Below are positions 45,092 through 54,554 of a stretch of DNA of 64,000 nt, piece by piece (positions within the stretch are counted from its first letter, which is position 1; the number at the start of each line of letters is the position of its first letter). The DNA comes from Pseudoruegeria sp. SHC-113 (lineage in GTDB: Bacteria; Pseudomonadota; Alphaproteobacteria; Rhodobacterales; Rhodobacteraceae). The DNA is taken from assembly GCF_025376885.1 (NCBI RefSeq), contig NZ_JAHUBR010000001.1, positions 2,232,001 through 2,296,000 on the forward strand, given 5' to 3'. The notes under the pieces are model-generated. The model worked only from the letters and a program-made list of their open reading frames with translations, had not been told where the DNA came from and did not search any database. A program made the translations under genes and the position numbers.

Positions 45092-46243
45092 ATGTCTGGC
45101 GAGAAGACCACCACAAACCACTTTCCGCGCGCAAGCCTTGGCCGCCCCTGTCACGACCGCAGGCGCGTGCTTGTCGGTGCCCTAGCTTCGGTTCTTGCGG
45201 GCTGCACAGAGCCTCGACATCTGATTGGTATTTCGACAGTTGACACCACGTCGCTCACTGGCAGCAGGAAACATACGATCGGCATCGTCACCACGCGCGC
45301 ACCTTCACAGGAAACCGGAGAGCTCTTCTCCGACGGACGTGCCACGGTGCAGAGTTTTGCTTCGGTGGATGTGCACGTGCCCCCAAACCATCAAGCGGGG
45401 CGCATCGAACGGCCGCGTCAACTGCCCCCTGATCCGGCGCGTCACTTTGTAATCGATTCCCCCGAAACCTTTTCCAGGGGACCCTTCTATCAGGAGATTA
45501 ACGAAAGGCTTGCCGCACTGCCCGCAAAGGACCGTCGCCTGTTGGTCTGGGTTCACGGCTACAACACGACATTGACAGATGCGGTGTTGCGACTGGCGCA
45601 ATTCGTAGAAGACACGGGCTATACCGGCGTGCCGATCCTGTTTTCCTGGGCCTCAGCCGGTAAGCTCAGAAAATACGTCTACGACCTCAACAGCGCCCTG
45701 GCAGCGCGCGACGCGCTGGCCGCGCTATCCAATGACATCGCAACACTCAACACCGCAAACATCGATGTTGTTGCCCATTCGATGGGCGCGCTCCTGACCA
45801 TGGAAGCCATCCTTTCCCAGAGCAACGTTGGTGTTTTCGCCAGTTCCGGGAAGATCGCCAATATCGTTCTGGCCGCCCCTGACATCGATTTTGATCTTTT
45901 CGCCACGCAGATCCGGAAAATCCCTACCAAGGATCGTGGTTTCTATGTGCTTGTGTCCGGCGATGACCGCGCGCTTTCGCTGTCTACCTTCATCGCGGGC
46001 GGCACGCGGGTCGGGCGCGCCGATACAGAGGCGCTCACGAGGCTCGGCGTGAATGCGATCGATTTGAGTCAGGTGAACGATGGCGCCAGCAATCACCATT
46101 CGAAGTTCGCGGAAGCGCCCATCGTTGTTCAGCTGCTCGGCACGCGCATGCTGGCAGGTGACACGTTCTCTGAACCTCCGCCTGACGGGCTGGGCGAAGC
46201 TCTGGTCGTGGGCGCAACTGGACTTGTGGAGGTGCTGGACTAG
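45092..46243 (+). CDS. DUF900-type alpha/beta hydrolase, lipoprotein-like
   Basis: 383 residues. Lipobox-like VLAGC at about residue 33 after a basic start. Core VWVHGYNTTLTDAVLR (oxyanion/His motif), nucleophile in VVAHSMGALLTM, Asp in APDIDFDLF; a late His around SNHHSKF. DUF900 serine hydrolases are exported enzymes of unknown substrate. Its stop overlaps the convergent TPR regulator by four bases (46240-46243). Confidence 0.82.
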   Translation: MSGEKTTTNHFPRASLGRPCHDRRRVLVGALASVLAGCTEPRHLIGISTVDTTSLTGSRKHTIGIVTTRAPSQETGELFSDGRATVQSFASVDVHVPPNHQAGRIERPRQLPPDPARHFVIDSPETFSRGPFYQEINERLAALPAKDRRLLVWVHGYNTTLTDAVLRLAQFVEDTGYTGVPILFSWASAGKLRKYVYDLNSALAARDALAALSNDIATLNTANIDVVAHSMGALLTMEAILSQSNVGVFASSGKIANIVLAAPDIDFDLFATQIRKIPTKDRGFYVLVSGDDRALSLSTFIAGGTRVGRADTEALTRLGVNAIDLSQVNDGASNHHSKFAEAPIVVQLLGTRMLAGDTFSEPPPDGLGEALVVGATGLVEVLD

Positions 46244-47982
46244 CGCAGGGCGGTTTTCGCTTCCATCAGCCCTTCTGCCACCGCCTCGGCCAGGATCGGC
46301 GCCATGCTGTGGGAATTGAGCCAGGCTTCGGGATCTTCGTACAGGAGCGGATCCAGCGCGGCGACGCGTTCCAAGGCTCTTCGGGCAGCCTGCGCATTGG
46401 ACAGATTGTGATGCGCGATGGCCAGAAGCGCTGGCCCGAAAGACCAGCCATCCGTTGAGGCGCGCTCGGCATCCTCGACAACAGAGGTCCATTCGCCGTC
46501 TAACAGATGCGCCGCGGCGAGCAGATGGAAGTAAAACGGCGGTGGCGCGACTGAACGCTCCAGCGCCTGTTCCATGATCGGCACACCCTCATCGAAACGC
46601 CCGGCAATCCCGTACCTCAGGGCAAGATTGGCGAGAGCCGCAGGATCGTTCGGGTTTATTTCAACGGCTTTTCGCGCGTAGTCGATCGAGCGTTCGATGT
46701 CGCCTGAATACTGCTCCACATGCGAAAGCGCCTGAAGAACGTCCGTATCTTCTGGGTCAAGATTGAGCCCCCGCAGCGCCGCCGCGCGCGCCAAGGCAAA
46801 CCCCTCTTCCCGCGACAGCGCGGTTTCATGGCCAAAGCGCACAGCATCGTTGCGCAGGTAGGCAAGCATGGCCCACGCCCGAACGTAGCCCGGATCTTCC
46901 CTTACAGTCGCTTCGAGGCAAGCGCGCACGGCCGGGTATTCTTCGTTGGAGTAGGTGCGCCTGTAGATCTGGGCACTGGCCACACAGGCAAAGCCCCGCA
47001 AAGAAGGATCACGCCGCGCCTTTTTCGCGCGCACATCCCGGAGCACATGCCCATGCTGTTGACCAAGGGTCGATGCGATCTCAACTGCGATATGATCCCT
47101 GATCGCCGTGATGCTCTGCCCTTCCAGCCCCTCCATGAAGCGCTCGCTCCAAAGAACCTCGAAATCATCTGCGCGAACGAGCGTGGCCTGCACGAACAGC
47201 GCCGTGTCATCGCGCCAGACTGCGCCTTCGACCCTGTAATCCGTCTTTGGCGGAACAACATGAGACGTTGCTTGAACCGGCGCGGGATCGGCGGGCACGG
47301 CATGGACCGCGAGATCCGGGAACTTGATCAAGGCGGCAGCGACATCGCTTGTCAGCCCCGAGGATACGAGCGCAACGGTGGCATCACTGCCACGCGCCTC
47401 AAACGCATCCACGAGAAGGGTCACTGTCTTTGGGTCCGTTTCGACGGCAGTTGAGGTGGCTGGTTCGCGCCCCACAAGCAGGGTCACCGCAACGCCAACG
47501 AGGGCCGCAATGGCAAAAACCGCCACCATGAGGCGTGCCCCTTTTCCCGTGCCGCTGGCATTTTCTGTTTCGGGTGGGATCTCGGGCTGTTCCGGGTCCG
47601 GTTCGCTGGGTGCTCCTTCGGAAGGTTGCGCTTCGAACTTCGGTATATAGTGGCCCTTCGGGATGCTGATCCTGACAGGATCGTCCCGGCCGGGCCCCAC
47701 GTAATAAGTATCGAGATCACGGCGAAGCTTGCGCGCTTCAAGCCGCACAACAGGATCGGCTTGCTGATCAAAATCCGCGCCGCGATCAAAGACAGCCATC
47801 GCAATCGTGGTGGCTTTGAGCGTGCTTTCCCGCCCGGCCAATGTCTCGTCGACAATGAACAGAAGCATCTCGCGGCGCCGGACACTTGCCTGAAAAGCCC
47901 TGTCATTCAGGATCCGTTCAAGTTGCTTGCGGATCTCCTGATCTGTCACCGGGCGGTCTGTCGTCTCGTGTCGCTTGGGCAC
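46240..47982 (-). CDS. Membrane-anchored TPR regulator with TolB-like domain, module B
   Basis: 580 residues. N-terminal domain (about 10-120) shared with 42444-43784: VVRLEARKLRRDLDTYYVGP, VRISIPKGHYIPKF. One transmembrane helix (about 147-172), then a TolB/FlgO-like domain (KTVTLLVDAFEARG, YRVEGAVWRDDTALFVQATL) and C-terminal TPR repeats (NPNDPAALANLALRYGIAGR). Type found in adenylate-cyclase-like TPR proteins. Divergent from the small-protein gene. Confidence 0.78.
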   Translation of the reverse strand: MPKRHETTDRPVTDQEIRKQLERILNDRAFQASVRRREMLLFIVDETLAGRESTLKATTIAMAVFDRGADFDQQADPVVRLEARKLRRDLDTYYVGPGRDDPVRISIPKGHYIPKFEAQPSEGAPSEPDPEQPEIPPETENASGTGKGARLMVAVFAIAALVGVAVTLLVGREPATSTAVETDPKTVTLLVDAFEARGSDATVALVSSGLTSDVAAALIKFPDLAVHAVPADPAPVQATSHVVPPKTDYRVEGAVWRDDTALFVQATLVRADDFEVLWSERFMEGLEGQSITAIRDHIAVEIASTLGQQHGHVLRDVRAKKARRDPSLRGFACVASAQIYRRTYSNEEYPAVRACLEATVREDPGYVRAWAMLAYLRNDAVRFGHETALSREEGFALARAAALRGLNLDPEDTDVLQALSHVEQYSGDIERSIDYARKAVEINPNDPAALANLALRYGIAGRFDEGVPIMEQALERSVAPPPFYFHLLAAAHLLDGEWTSVVEDAERASTDGWSFGPALLAIAHHNLSNAQAARRALERVAALDPLLYEDPEAWLNSHSMAPILAEAVAEGLMEAKTALR

Positions 47983-48076
47983 CTTTGGAACTCACTCTGC
48001 TGCGTCATGGACTTCGACACGCGGGAAGGGATAACACGGTAGGTCGTCTGCCAAAACTCACATCAACCGGCGTTCT

Positions 48077-48105
48077 CCTACGTAAACTACATGTAGGAAC
48101 GTAGG
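48077..48105. promoter_or_regulatory. Nested palindromes in module B divergent promoter
   Basis: CCTACGT (48077-48083) and ACGTAGG (48099-48105) flank the perfect palindrome CTACATGTAG (48087-48096), all nearly on one centre. Forty-five to seventy-five bases before the small-protein start. Candidate operator for the TPR regulator; the sequence differs from module A's repeat. Confidence 0.55.
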
Positions 48106-48150
48106 TCTGCGCGCCGCCCTATGGTCTTTGAAGGCAACAAGGCGAGGCAG

Positions 48151-48384
48151 ATGGACGGTTTCCTTCAACAACTTGCAAAGCAGCATCCGGAGCACAGCAG
48201 GGAAATACAGCGCCTCATGGGCCAGAGTGCGAGCTTTCGTGCGGTTTGCGAAGACATTGCAATCACCAACGACGCCATCCTGCGCTGGTGCGACTTCCCG
48301 GAACGCCTAAAGGAGTACGAAGACATCCGGGCAGGCCTGTTGGAGGAATTCTGGTCACACCTAAACTCGGTAAGAAATCGTTGA
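48151..48384 (+). CDS. Small helical protein, module B
   Basis: 77 residues from the ATG at 48151 (MDGFLQQLAKQHPEHSREIQ), chosen because it matches the length of the module A homologue and has GAGG upstream; the frame is open from 48121. Charged helices. First gene of a unit with the outer-membrane-like protein (gap 67 bases). Confidence 0.65.
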   Translation: MDGFLQQLAKQHPEHSREIQRLMGQSASFRAVCEDIAITNDAILRWCDFPERLKEYEDIRAGLLEEFWSHLNSVRNR

Positions 48385-48451
48385 TTAAACCTTTCTCAAA
48401 GCGTCTGCTACATCGCTCATCGGAAGGTAGTTTTGGAAGGATATTGGCAAG

Positions 48452-49315
48452 ATGATCAAAGTGTTATGGCGGCAAGCGGCGCAAGCTCTCCGGAGAGGTG
48501 GCAGGCCTGAAAGCCCATTGCGCTCCACGGCCTGCGCCCTTTGCCTTGCACCGATTGTTGCTCTTGCGGCACCTGCCAGCGCGCAGGAAGCGACAGCGGA
48601 GATCAACAACGGCACGAACCCGACCCTGCTGACCACGCAGTTCGGCGTGCAATACCAGTTCAACCAGATCGATTCGAGCCTGAACACGGGCCTGTTCGAA
48701 GCCTTTTTCACCAAGCCCTTTGGCGAGGCCGGAACGCGTGCCCTGCGGTTCACGGTGCCGGGGTCCGACAGCCCGTTCAACTCGAACCCGGTCTATGGGG
48801 GAACGGCCCGTGACGATTTCACACTGGGCGACATCAGCATCACCTATATCGATGTGTTCTACCTGACGGAGAGAAACGGCTCCGCCTTCACCTTCGAGCT
48901 GTTTCTGGACACGGCCACAACCGATACCGCTGGCTATGGCCAGTTCGTTGGCGAAACCTCCATCTTCTACGCTTGGTTCCTGGACAACGGCGCGATCTTC
49001 GCGCCAGCCTGGGTGCAGACGTTCGGGCTGGAAGGCGGAAATGATGCTGGCCGGGACGTCAACACGACGACGATCGATTTCTACTACGTGCCCAAGCTCA
49101 AGAACCCGAAGTACTACCTGACGTTCGACCCGGCCATCATCCACGACTGGGAAACAGGCGATACCTTCGGCAGCCTGCAGGTCACCGCTGGGATGTTGAC
49201 AGGCAAAGCCTTTGGCGGCGACAGTCAGGTATTCATCAAACCCGGTGTTCTGATCGGAAAGGATCGACCCGCCGAATGGTCCCTGCAGGTTGGCTACAAG
49301 GTCCTCAATTTCTAG
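48452..49315 (+). CDS. Outer-membrane beta-barrel-like protein
   Basis: 287 residues. Long basic N-region then hydrophobic signal ending APASA. The mature part has alternating aromatic strands, Gly/Asn turns and ends in KVLNF, a C-terminal aromatic typical of outer-membrane barrels. Likely a channel for the substrate of the amidohydrolase gene 76 bases downstream; no named family. Confidence 0.65.
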   Translation: MIKVLWRQAAQALRRGGRPESPLRSTACALCLAPIVALAAPASAQEATAEINNGTNPTLLTTQFGVQYQFNQIDSSLNTGLFEAFFTKPFGEAGTRALRFTVPGSDSPFNSNPVYGGTARDDFTLGDISITYIDVFYLTERNGSAFTFELFLDTATTDTAGYGQFVGETSIFYAWFLDNGAIFAPAWVQTFGLEGGNDAGRDVNTTTIDFYYVPKLKNPKYYLTFDPAIIHDWETGDTFGSLQVTAGMLTGKAFGGDSQVFIKPGVLIGKDRPAEWSLQVGYKVLNF

Positions 49316-49391
49316 CACAGACCTCCGGCCACCAAAGCCAGCACGACACACATAACCACTCTGTCCTTTTCAACACACGTAAGGATCCCCA

Positions 49392-50786
49392 ATGCGTAAC
49401 AAGACCTTAACCCTGCTGATGTGCACGACGATGGCAACCACTCCGGCCGTTGTCCTCGCCCATGAAGACAATCACGCCATCATCCCGGCGGGCGTTGTGG
49501 GAGAGATCGAAACCACGACCACCAAGATGAAGTTCGACAACGTGCTGTTCCGCGGCGCGCAGGTGTTCAACGGCTGTGACGACGGTTTGGTGGAAAGTGA
49601 TGTGCTTGTCAGCGGACAGCTGATTTCCCGCGTTGCCCCCGGCCTTGAAGCGCCAGAGGGGGCGTTCGTGATCGAAGCCGAGGGCCGCACGCTGATGCCC
49701 GGCCTGATCGACAACCACTGGCATGGTGTTTTCGCCGAAGCAACCATTGCCCAGCTCGCCTTGACCGGCGAGGGTTACTGGAACCTGCTGGCTGCAAAAG
49801 CGTCCAACAACGCGTTGAACCGCGGGTTCACAACCCTGCGCGACGTTGCCGGTCCGATGTTCGATATCGCGCGCGCGACGAATGAAGGTTTAATCGATGG
49901 CCCACGGATCTTCCCGTCAGGTCCGGCGCTGTCCATCACCGCAGGCCACCAGGATTTCCGCATCACGCGCGATGTGCCCACCCCGCTCGGTGAATTGCAC
50001 TCCTTCGAGGAGGGCAACATGTTCTACCTCGCCGACGGTATCCCCGCCGTGCTGAAACGTGTGCGCGAAAACCTGATGCAGGGCGCAACCCACATCAAAC
50101 TGATGGCCGGTGGCGGCGTGACGTCCTCCTATGACCCGATCCACGTGATCCAGTTTACCGATGACGAATTCCAGGCGGCTGTGGAAGCCACCGAAGCCTG
50201 GGGCACCTACGTCACGACCCACGCGATCAACAATGAAGCCGTGCTCCATTCGATCGAAAACGGCGCTAGGGCCGTTGAACACGGCCACATGGCCACCCGC
50301 GAAACGCTGGAGTTGATGAAGGAGAAAGACGTCTGGCTCTCCATGCAACCCTTCATGGACGATGAAGACGCGCCCGCATTGAACGAGTTCCAGAAAGCAA
50401 AGTACAAATTCGTCACCGACGGGACGGACTTTGTTTACAAAACCGCCAAGGAACTCGGGCTGAAAATCGCCTTCGGAACCGACACGCTCTTCAGCGCGGA
50501 TCTTGCCAAACGTCAGGGGGCCGTTCTCGCCAAGATGGAGCGGTGGTTCACCCCCTATGAAACGCTGAAAATGGCAACCTGCGACAACGCCGAACTTCTG
50601 AAAATGTCGGAGAAAGTGACACCCTACCCGCTCGGCCCGCTCGGTGTGATCGAAGAAGGTGCTTACGCCGATATCCTCCTTATCGACGGCAATCCGCTGG
50701 AGGATCTGCAACTCATTGCTGACGCAAAGGCCAACTTCGACGTGATCATGAAAGATGGTGTGATCTACAAGTACGATATGGACTAA
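49392..50786 (+). CDS. Secreted amidohydrolase, module B
   Basis: 464 residues, signal peptide ending VVLA. HWH in IDNHWHGVF (first metal His pair with Trp between), Lys in HIKLMAGGGVTSSYD, His in VTTHAIN and VEHGHMA, GTD in FGTDTLFS. Ends IMKDGVIYKYDMD, like the paralogues at 34963 and 36541. AAGGATC before the start. Confidence 0.86.
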   Translation: MRNKTLTLLMCTTMATTPAVVLAHEDNHAIIPAGVVGEIETTTTKMKFDNVLFRGAQVFNGCDDGLVESDVLVSGQLISRVAPGLEAPEGAFVIEAEGRTLMPGLIDNHWHGVFAEATIAQLALTGEGYWNLLAAKASNNALNRGFTTLRDVAGPMFDIARATNEGLIDGPRIFPSGPALSITAGHQDFRITRDVPTPLGELHSFEEGNMFYLADGIPAVLKRVRENLMQGATHIKLMAGGGVTSSYDPIHVIQFTDDEFQAAVEATEAWGTYVTTHAINNEAVLHSIENGARAVEHGHMATRETLELMKEKDVWLSMQPFMDDEDAPALNEFQKAKYKFVTDGTDFVYKTAKELGLKIAFGTDTLFSADLAKRQGAVLAKMERWFTPYETLKMATCDNAELLKMSEKVTPYPLGPLGVIEEGAYADILLIDGNPLEDLQLIADAKANFDVIMKDGVIYKYDMD

Positions 50787-50800
50787 CACAACCGGAATGC

Positions 50801-50831
50801 CCGGGGCCATGAAAACGGCCTTTGGCCCCGG
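50801..50831 (+). terminator. Hairpin after amidohydrolase gene
   Basis: Perfect stem CCGGGGCC / GGCCCCGG (50801-50808, 50824-50831) without T-run; may stabilise the mRNA or partially terminate before DUF3299. Confidence 0.5.
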
Positions 50832-50900
50832 CAACACGCTCCCTTGGCCATGCTGCATGGGGAAAGCGAGCCAATTGATTAAGATCGAAAGAGACTTCGC

Positions 50901-51587
50901 ATGTTCACCATTGGTGCCCAGCAGCACAACTCTCGCGCCTTGTTGTCCGTTTCGCGGCTCCTGCCATTCGTGGCCGCACTCGCACTGCCGTTTGAAGTTC
51001 ACGCCGAAGCCGGGACCCTAACCGACTGGCAGGACTTGGCGCCAGCCGTCGAGGCGTTTGAGGATCCTTTTCTCGGCCTCACGTACAGGCAGAAGGATGA
51101 TCTGCGCATCGTGCTGAAAGCCTCAGTGGAAAGCGGCGATGCGGATCAGGCGCAATCTGCATCAGAAGCGAGGGCCCGGCTGCAATCCGTGGGTCTGGAC
51201 GCCGATACCCTGCTTCAGCAACGGCTCGTTGTCATGGAAAAGCGGCGCGCGCGGGATACGGGCGTTACCGAGGAATTCCTTGGTCAGGATGTCGTGGTTG
51301 ATGGCTATGTCCTGCCGCTTGCCTCACGAGATGGGCGCGTCACCAGCTTTCTGCTCGTTCCCTGGGTCGGGGCCTGCATCCACACGCCCGCCCCGCCCCC
51401 GAACCAGATGATCCGAGTTGACGTGGCCGAGGGGATCAAGGCCTCCGAAACGTTCCACGCGATCCGGCTTCAGGGCGTACTGCAGCACAAACCCTCCGTC
51501 AGCAATCTGTTTTTGGTGGACGGCCAGAGCCTCGTGGAAGCCTCCTACGCACTTGAATCTGCCGAGGTCTGGACGGAAACGAACTAG
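50901..51587 (+). CDS. DUF3299 secreted protein (module B)
   Basis: 228 residues, hydrophobic segment near residues 15-35 (LPFVAALALPFEVHA). Shares DPF.GLTYRQKDDLR, VDGYVLPLASRDGRVTSFLL and WVGACIHTPAPPPNQMI with the protein at 41426-42115. Reported roles of DUF3299 are unclear; members occur with ABC/lipoprotein systems. Confidence 0.83.
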   Translation: MFTIGAQQHNSRALLSVSRLLPFVAALALPFEVHAEAGTLTDWQDLAPAVEAFEDPFLGLTYRQKDDLRIVLKASVESGDADQAQSASEARARLQSVGLDADTLLQQRLVVMEKRRARDTGVTEEFLGQDVVVDGYVLPLASRDGRVTSFLLVPWVGACIHTPAPPPNQMIRVDVAEGIKASETFHAIRLQGVLQHKPSVSNLFLVDGQSLVEASYALESAEVWTETN

Positions 51588-51721
51588 CCGCCTCCCAGGA
51601 AGACAGCGCGCGGATGCAAGCACCGCCTGCCCCGTTTCAACCGCTTGACACACCAAGGCGGGTTCCGTGAGCATAAGCAGGACTGGCCGAGCGGAAGGCC
51701 TTGGTGAGCCGGGACGAAAGC

Positions 51722-52777
51722 ATGAAACCATCCACCGTTGTTGCCCCGGACTGGTTCAAGATCATTGTCGGGTTTCCCTTCGTCGTCGCGATGCTTTGGT
51801 TCGGGCAGGATTTGCTCAAGCTGCTTGCGATTGCCTTCCTGATCTTCGTCTTGGCCACGGCCTTCACCGATCGACTTGCCAAACTCACGATTGCCGGCCG
51901 TCAAATTCCAGATTGGGGCGCGCATGGCGTTGCCTTGCTGATCATCGTTTCGGCTTTGTGGCTCTTCGCTGTCATCTCCTCGGCTGCGGCAGAGGAGATC
52001 ATCGAGGCCTTTCCCAAGTACCAGGCCCGCCTCGGCGATCTTTTGCTTCAATTGGAAGGCCTGCTCGGGGAACAGGCTGTCGAGGCGATCCAGAATGCCG
52101 CCTCGGGCCTGCAGATCGGCTCTTTATTGGCATTTCTGGCCGGTGGCCTCGTCGGAAGCCTCGCGCAGGTCTCACTCCTCACGCTTTACATTCTATTTCT
52201 GCTTGTTGAACGCTCGGATTGGCAGAAGAAGATCAGCCTGCTTTCCTCTGCCGATCCGCACTCCCCGGACATCGCCGTCATCGTCCGCCGCGCAGCCGCC
52301 GGTGTGAAGGATTACATGTGGGTCAATGCTGTCACCAGCGCGATGAGCGGAACCGTGGCCTACGTCGTATTCCGGGCGATCGGGCTCGATTTCGCCGCCT
52401 TCCTTGCCATCATGATCTTCCTTGTCGGCTTCATCCCCAACATCGGAGCCTTCATCGGCATCGTGCTGCCCTCCCTCGTGGCCCTCGCCCAGTTTGAAAG
52501 CCTCTGGCCGTTTCTGGCCGTGATCTTCATATACGGCGGCTCCGACCAGTTGATCAGCCAAGTCGTCACCCCGACGATGCAGGGCAAATCCCTGAACATG
52601 AGTATTTTCATGATCACCGTGTCGCTCGTGTTCTGGTCCCTGCTCTGGGGCGGCCTCGGCGCGTTTCTGGCTGTCCCGCTGACCGTGATTGTGCTTGTCA
52701 TCGCCTCCGAGGTGCCAAGTCTGCGCTGGCTGGCCGTGCTGCTTTCGAGGGACGGAGATATATCGAACGCACACTAG
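51722..52777 (+). CDS. AI-2E family transporter
   Basis: 351 residues with about seven to eight membrane segments and the family motifs DYMWVNAVTSAMSGTVAY and FLVGFIPNIGAFIGIVLP. Members include TqsA; substrates range beyond AI-2. ATG at 51722; GTG at 51701 is possible. Likely an independent gene after the module. Confidence 0.87.
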   Translation: MKPSTVVAPDWFKIIVGFPFVVAMLWFGQDLLKLLAIAFLIFVLATAFTDRLAKLTIAGRQIPDWGAHGVALLIIVSALWLFAVISSAAAEEIIEAFPKYQARLGDLLLQLEGLLGEQAVEAIQNAASGLQIGSLLAFLAGGLVGSLAQVSLLTLYILFLLVERSDWQKKISLLSSADPHSPDIAVIVRRAAAGVKDYMWVNAVTSAMSGTVAYVVFRAIGLDFAAFLAIMIFLVGFIPNIGAFIGIVLPSLVALAQFESLWPFLAVIFIYGGSDQLISQVVTPTMQGKSLNMSIFMITVSLVFWSLLWGGLGAFLAVPLTVIVLVIASEVPSLRWLAVLLSRDGDISNAH

Positions 52778-52917
52778 TCGTTTTCTTTGCCGCTCGAGGC
52801 TACGCGTTTCCCATCGGCTTGGAACCGACGACGTCCCTCTGTGCGCAACGCCTTGAAACAAATGCGCCGACCGGTTGCGGGCCACCGGGCATTTTCACCC
52901 GTGCCCTGCATGTGCCC

Positions 52918-53811
52918 TCAATCCCAAAGCGCAGAGGCCGTCATCGTGCCTTTGGCGTTGGCGAGGTGGGTCTGAAAGGCGGCTTCGGCGGCGGCGGTGT
53001 CGCCGGCTTCCAGGGCGCGGATGATGGCGAGGTGCTCGATCAGGGCGGCGCGGTTGCGCTCCTTTTCGTTGCCGCGATTCCAGCGGTAGTGGTAGTGAAA
53101 CACCATCGCCACGATCTCGTAGAAATCCGACATGAAGCGGTTGTTGTAATACTCGATCAGCGTGCGGTGGAAGCGTTCATCCAGCCGTGGGAAGGCGAGG
53201 TAATCCGCGTCAATCCGCGCGAGGATCTCTTCGTGGGCCGGGGCCAGCGCGATCAGCTGCTGCCAGGCGGGCGCACCGCTGCCGCCTTCCAGCAGGCGGC
53301 GGAAGGCGCGGCGCTCGAACATCTCGCGCACCTCGAACAGCTCCTCGGCGAAATCGCGGGTGAAGCCGCGCAGCATCCACGAGCGGTTGCGCTCCTTGGT
53401 GATTAGCCCGAAGCGGGAAAACTTGATCAGAAACTCGCGGATCACGGTGGAGCTGACGTCAAAACGCTTTTTCAACTCGCTCTCATGCAGCGCCGTGCCG
53501 GGGGCGAGATCGCTGTTGAGCACATACTCCATGAACTGGGAGGACACCCGATCCGTCGCGGAAGCGGTTTCGGATTTGCCGAAGTAATCGGCCTTTACCG
53601 GCGCGCGCAGCACCTCCTTGCGCCGCCCTTCCCAGGTGATGATCCCGGCCTCGTCCAGCCCGGTGAGGATCGCGCGCACGGTGGTGCGGCTGACGTCCAG
53701 CTCCGCGGCCAGCGCGCTTTCGGTGGGAAGCGTGCCGTTCACACCGAGCCCGGCCACCAGCCGCAGGGCCTGATTGTAGCTCTCCTTGAAGGTGCTGCTA
53801 TCCCGCGACAT
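52918..53811 (-). CDS. GntR regulator with two winged-helix domains
   Basis: 297 residues. The first winged helix is at about 20-68 (LPTESALAAELDVSRTTVRA); a second HTH-like domain is at about 90-155 (ALHESELKKRFDVSSTVIRE), followed by a FCD helical domain (FHRTLIEYYNNRFMSDFYE). Two HTH domains in one chain are unusual for FadR-type GntR proteins. Upstream of RraA/SDR/ADH, so a likely regulator of them. Confidence 0.85.
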   Translation of the reverse strand: MSRDSSTFKESYNQALRLVAGLGVNGTLPTESALAAELDVSRTTVRAILTGLDEAGIITWEGRRKEVLRAPVKADYFGKSETASATDRVSSQFMEYVLNSDLAPGTALHESELKKRFDVSSTVIREFLIKFSRFGLITKERNRSWMLRGFTRDFAEELFEVREMFERRAFRRLLEGGSGAPAWQQLIALAPAHEEILARIDADYLAFPRLDERFHRTLIEYYNNRFMSDFYEIVAMVFHYHYRWNRGNEKERNRAALIEHLAIIRALEAGDTAAAEAAFQTHLANAKGTMTASALWD

Positions 53812-53878
53812 GCCTGAAAACCCTATACCTTGGCGCGCAACCTATCGCCTTGCCTCAAGAAAAGTCCAGACCGCGCGG

Positions 53879-54550
53879 CTACATGACGCCGAAGGTGGCG
53901 AAGGCCTCCTGGCTGCTCATCCCGGCGCGAATGGCCGTGGCCACGCGGTTTTCCGTGGCCGCTTTCTCAAAAGCCGCTGCGATGGCCTCCGCTTCTACGT
54001 CGCGGGGCACGATCAGCACGCCCTCATCATCGGCCACGATCAGATCGCCGTTTTGCACCTGCACCGCGCCGATCTGGATCGGGGTGCGGAAATCCAGCAC
54101 CTTGCCGCGCACGCCCTGATCCTGCGCGTAAGCCCCGCGCGAAAACACCGGAAAGCCGAGGCTGCGGATCTCACTGGTATCGCGCACGTAGCCGTCCAGA
54201 ATGGCCCCTGCCGCACCCAGCACCTGCGCCCGGGTGGACATCAGACCGCCCCAGAGCGCGAAGTCCAGCGAGGCCCCGGAGGCGATGTAGATCTCGCCCG
54301 GTTTCAGATCGTCCAGCGCCTGAAACATCACACCGAAGGGCTGATCGGCCAGCGGGCCAGCGCCAGCGCCTTCCGGATAGGCGGCCTCCAGCACGGGCAT
54401 GGCGCGGCCCACCAGCCGCTGGCCCGGCTGTAGCGGCGCGAGGCCGGGGGGCAGGAACTGGTGACGGTGGCCCATGACGTCCAGCACGTCGCCGATAACG
54501 GCGGTGAACAGCTCGTTGCGGATGCGGGGGAAAAGTGCTGCGTCTTCCAT
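53879..54550 (-). CDS. RraA-like aldolase (HMG/OAA type)
   Basis: 223 residues. RraA/HMG-aldolase core with GAAGAILDGYVRDTSEI (metal/arginine site) and VQNGDLIVADDEGVLIVPR. Such proteins cleave 4-hydroxy-2-oxo acids to pyruvate plus an aldehyde or keto acid, fitting the last step of the neighbouring sugar-acid pathway. Stop five bases beyond the SDR stop. Confidence 0.8.
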   Translation of the reverse strand: MEDAALFPRIRNELFTAVIGDVLDVMGHRHQFLPPGLAPLQPGQRLVGRAMPVLEAAYPEGAGAGPLADQPFGVMFQALDDLKPGEIYIASGASLDFALWGGLMSTRAQVLGAAGAILDGYVRDTSEIRSLGFPVFSRGAYAQDQGVRGKVLDFRTPIQIGAVQVQNGDLIVADDEGVLIVPRDVEAEAIAAAFEKAATENRVATAIRAGMSSQEAFATFGVM

Positions 54551-54554
54551 GGTG

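Noticed and set aside
44896-45114. 72-codon minus frame overlapping the DUF900 hydrolase start
   Set aside because: No family or ribosome site and it overlaps a better supported gene.
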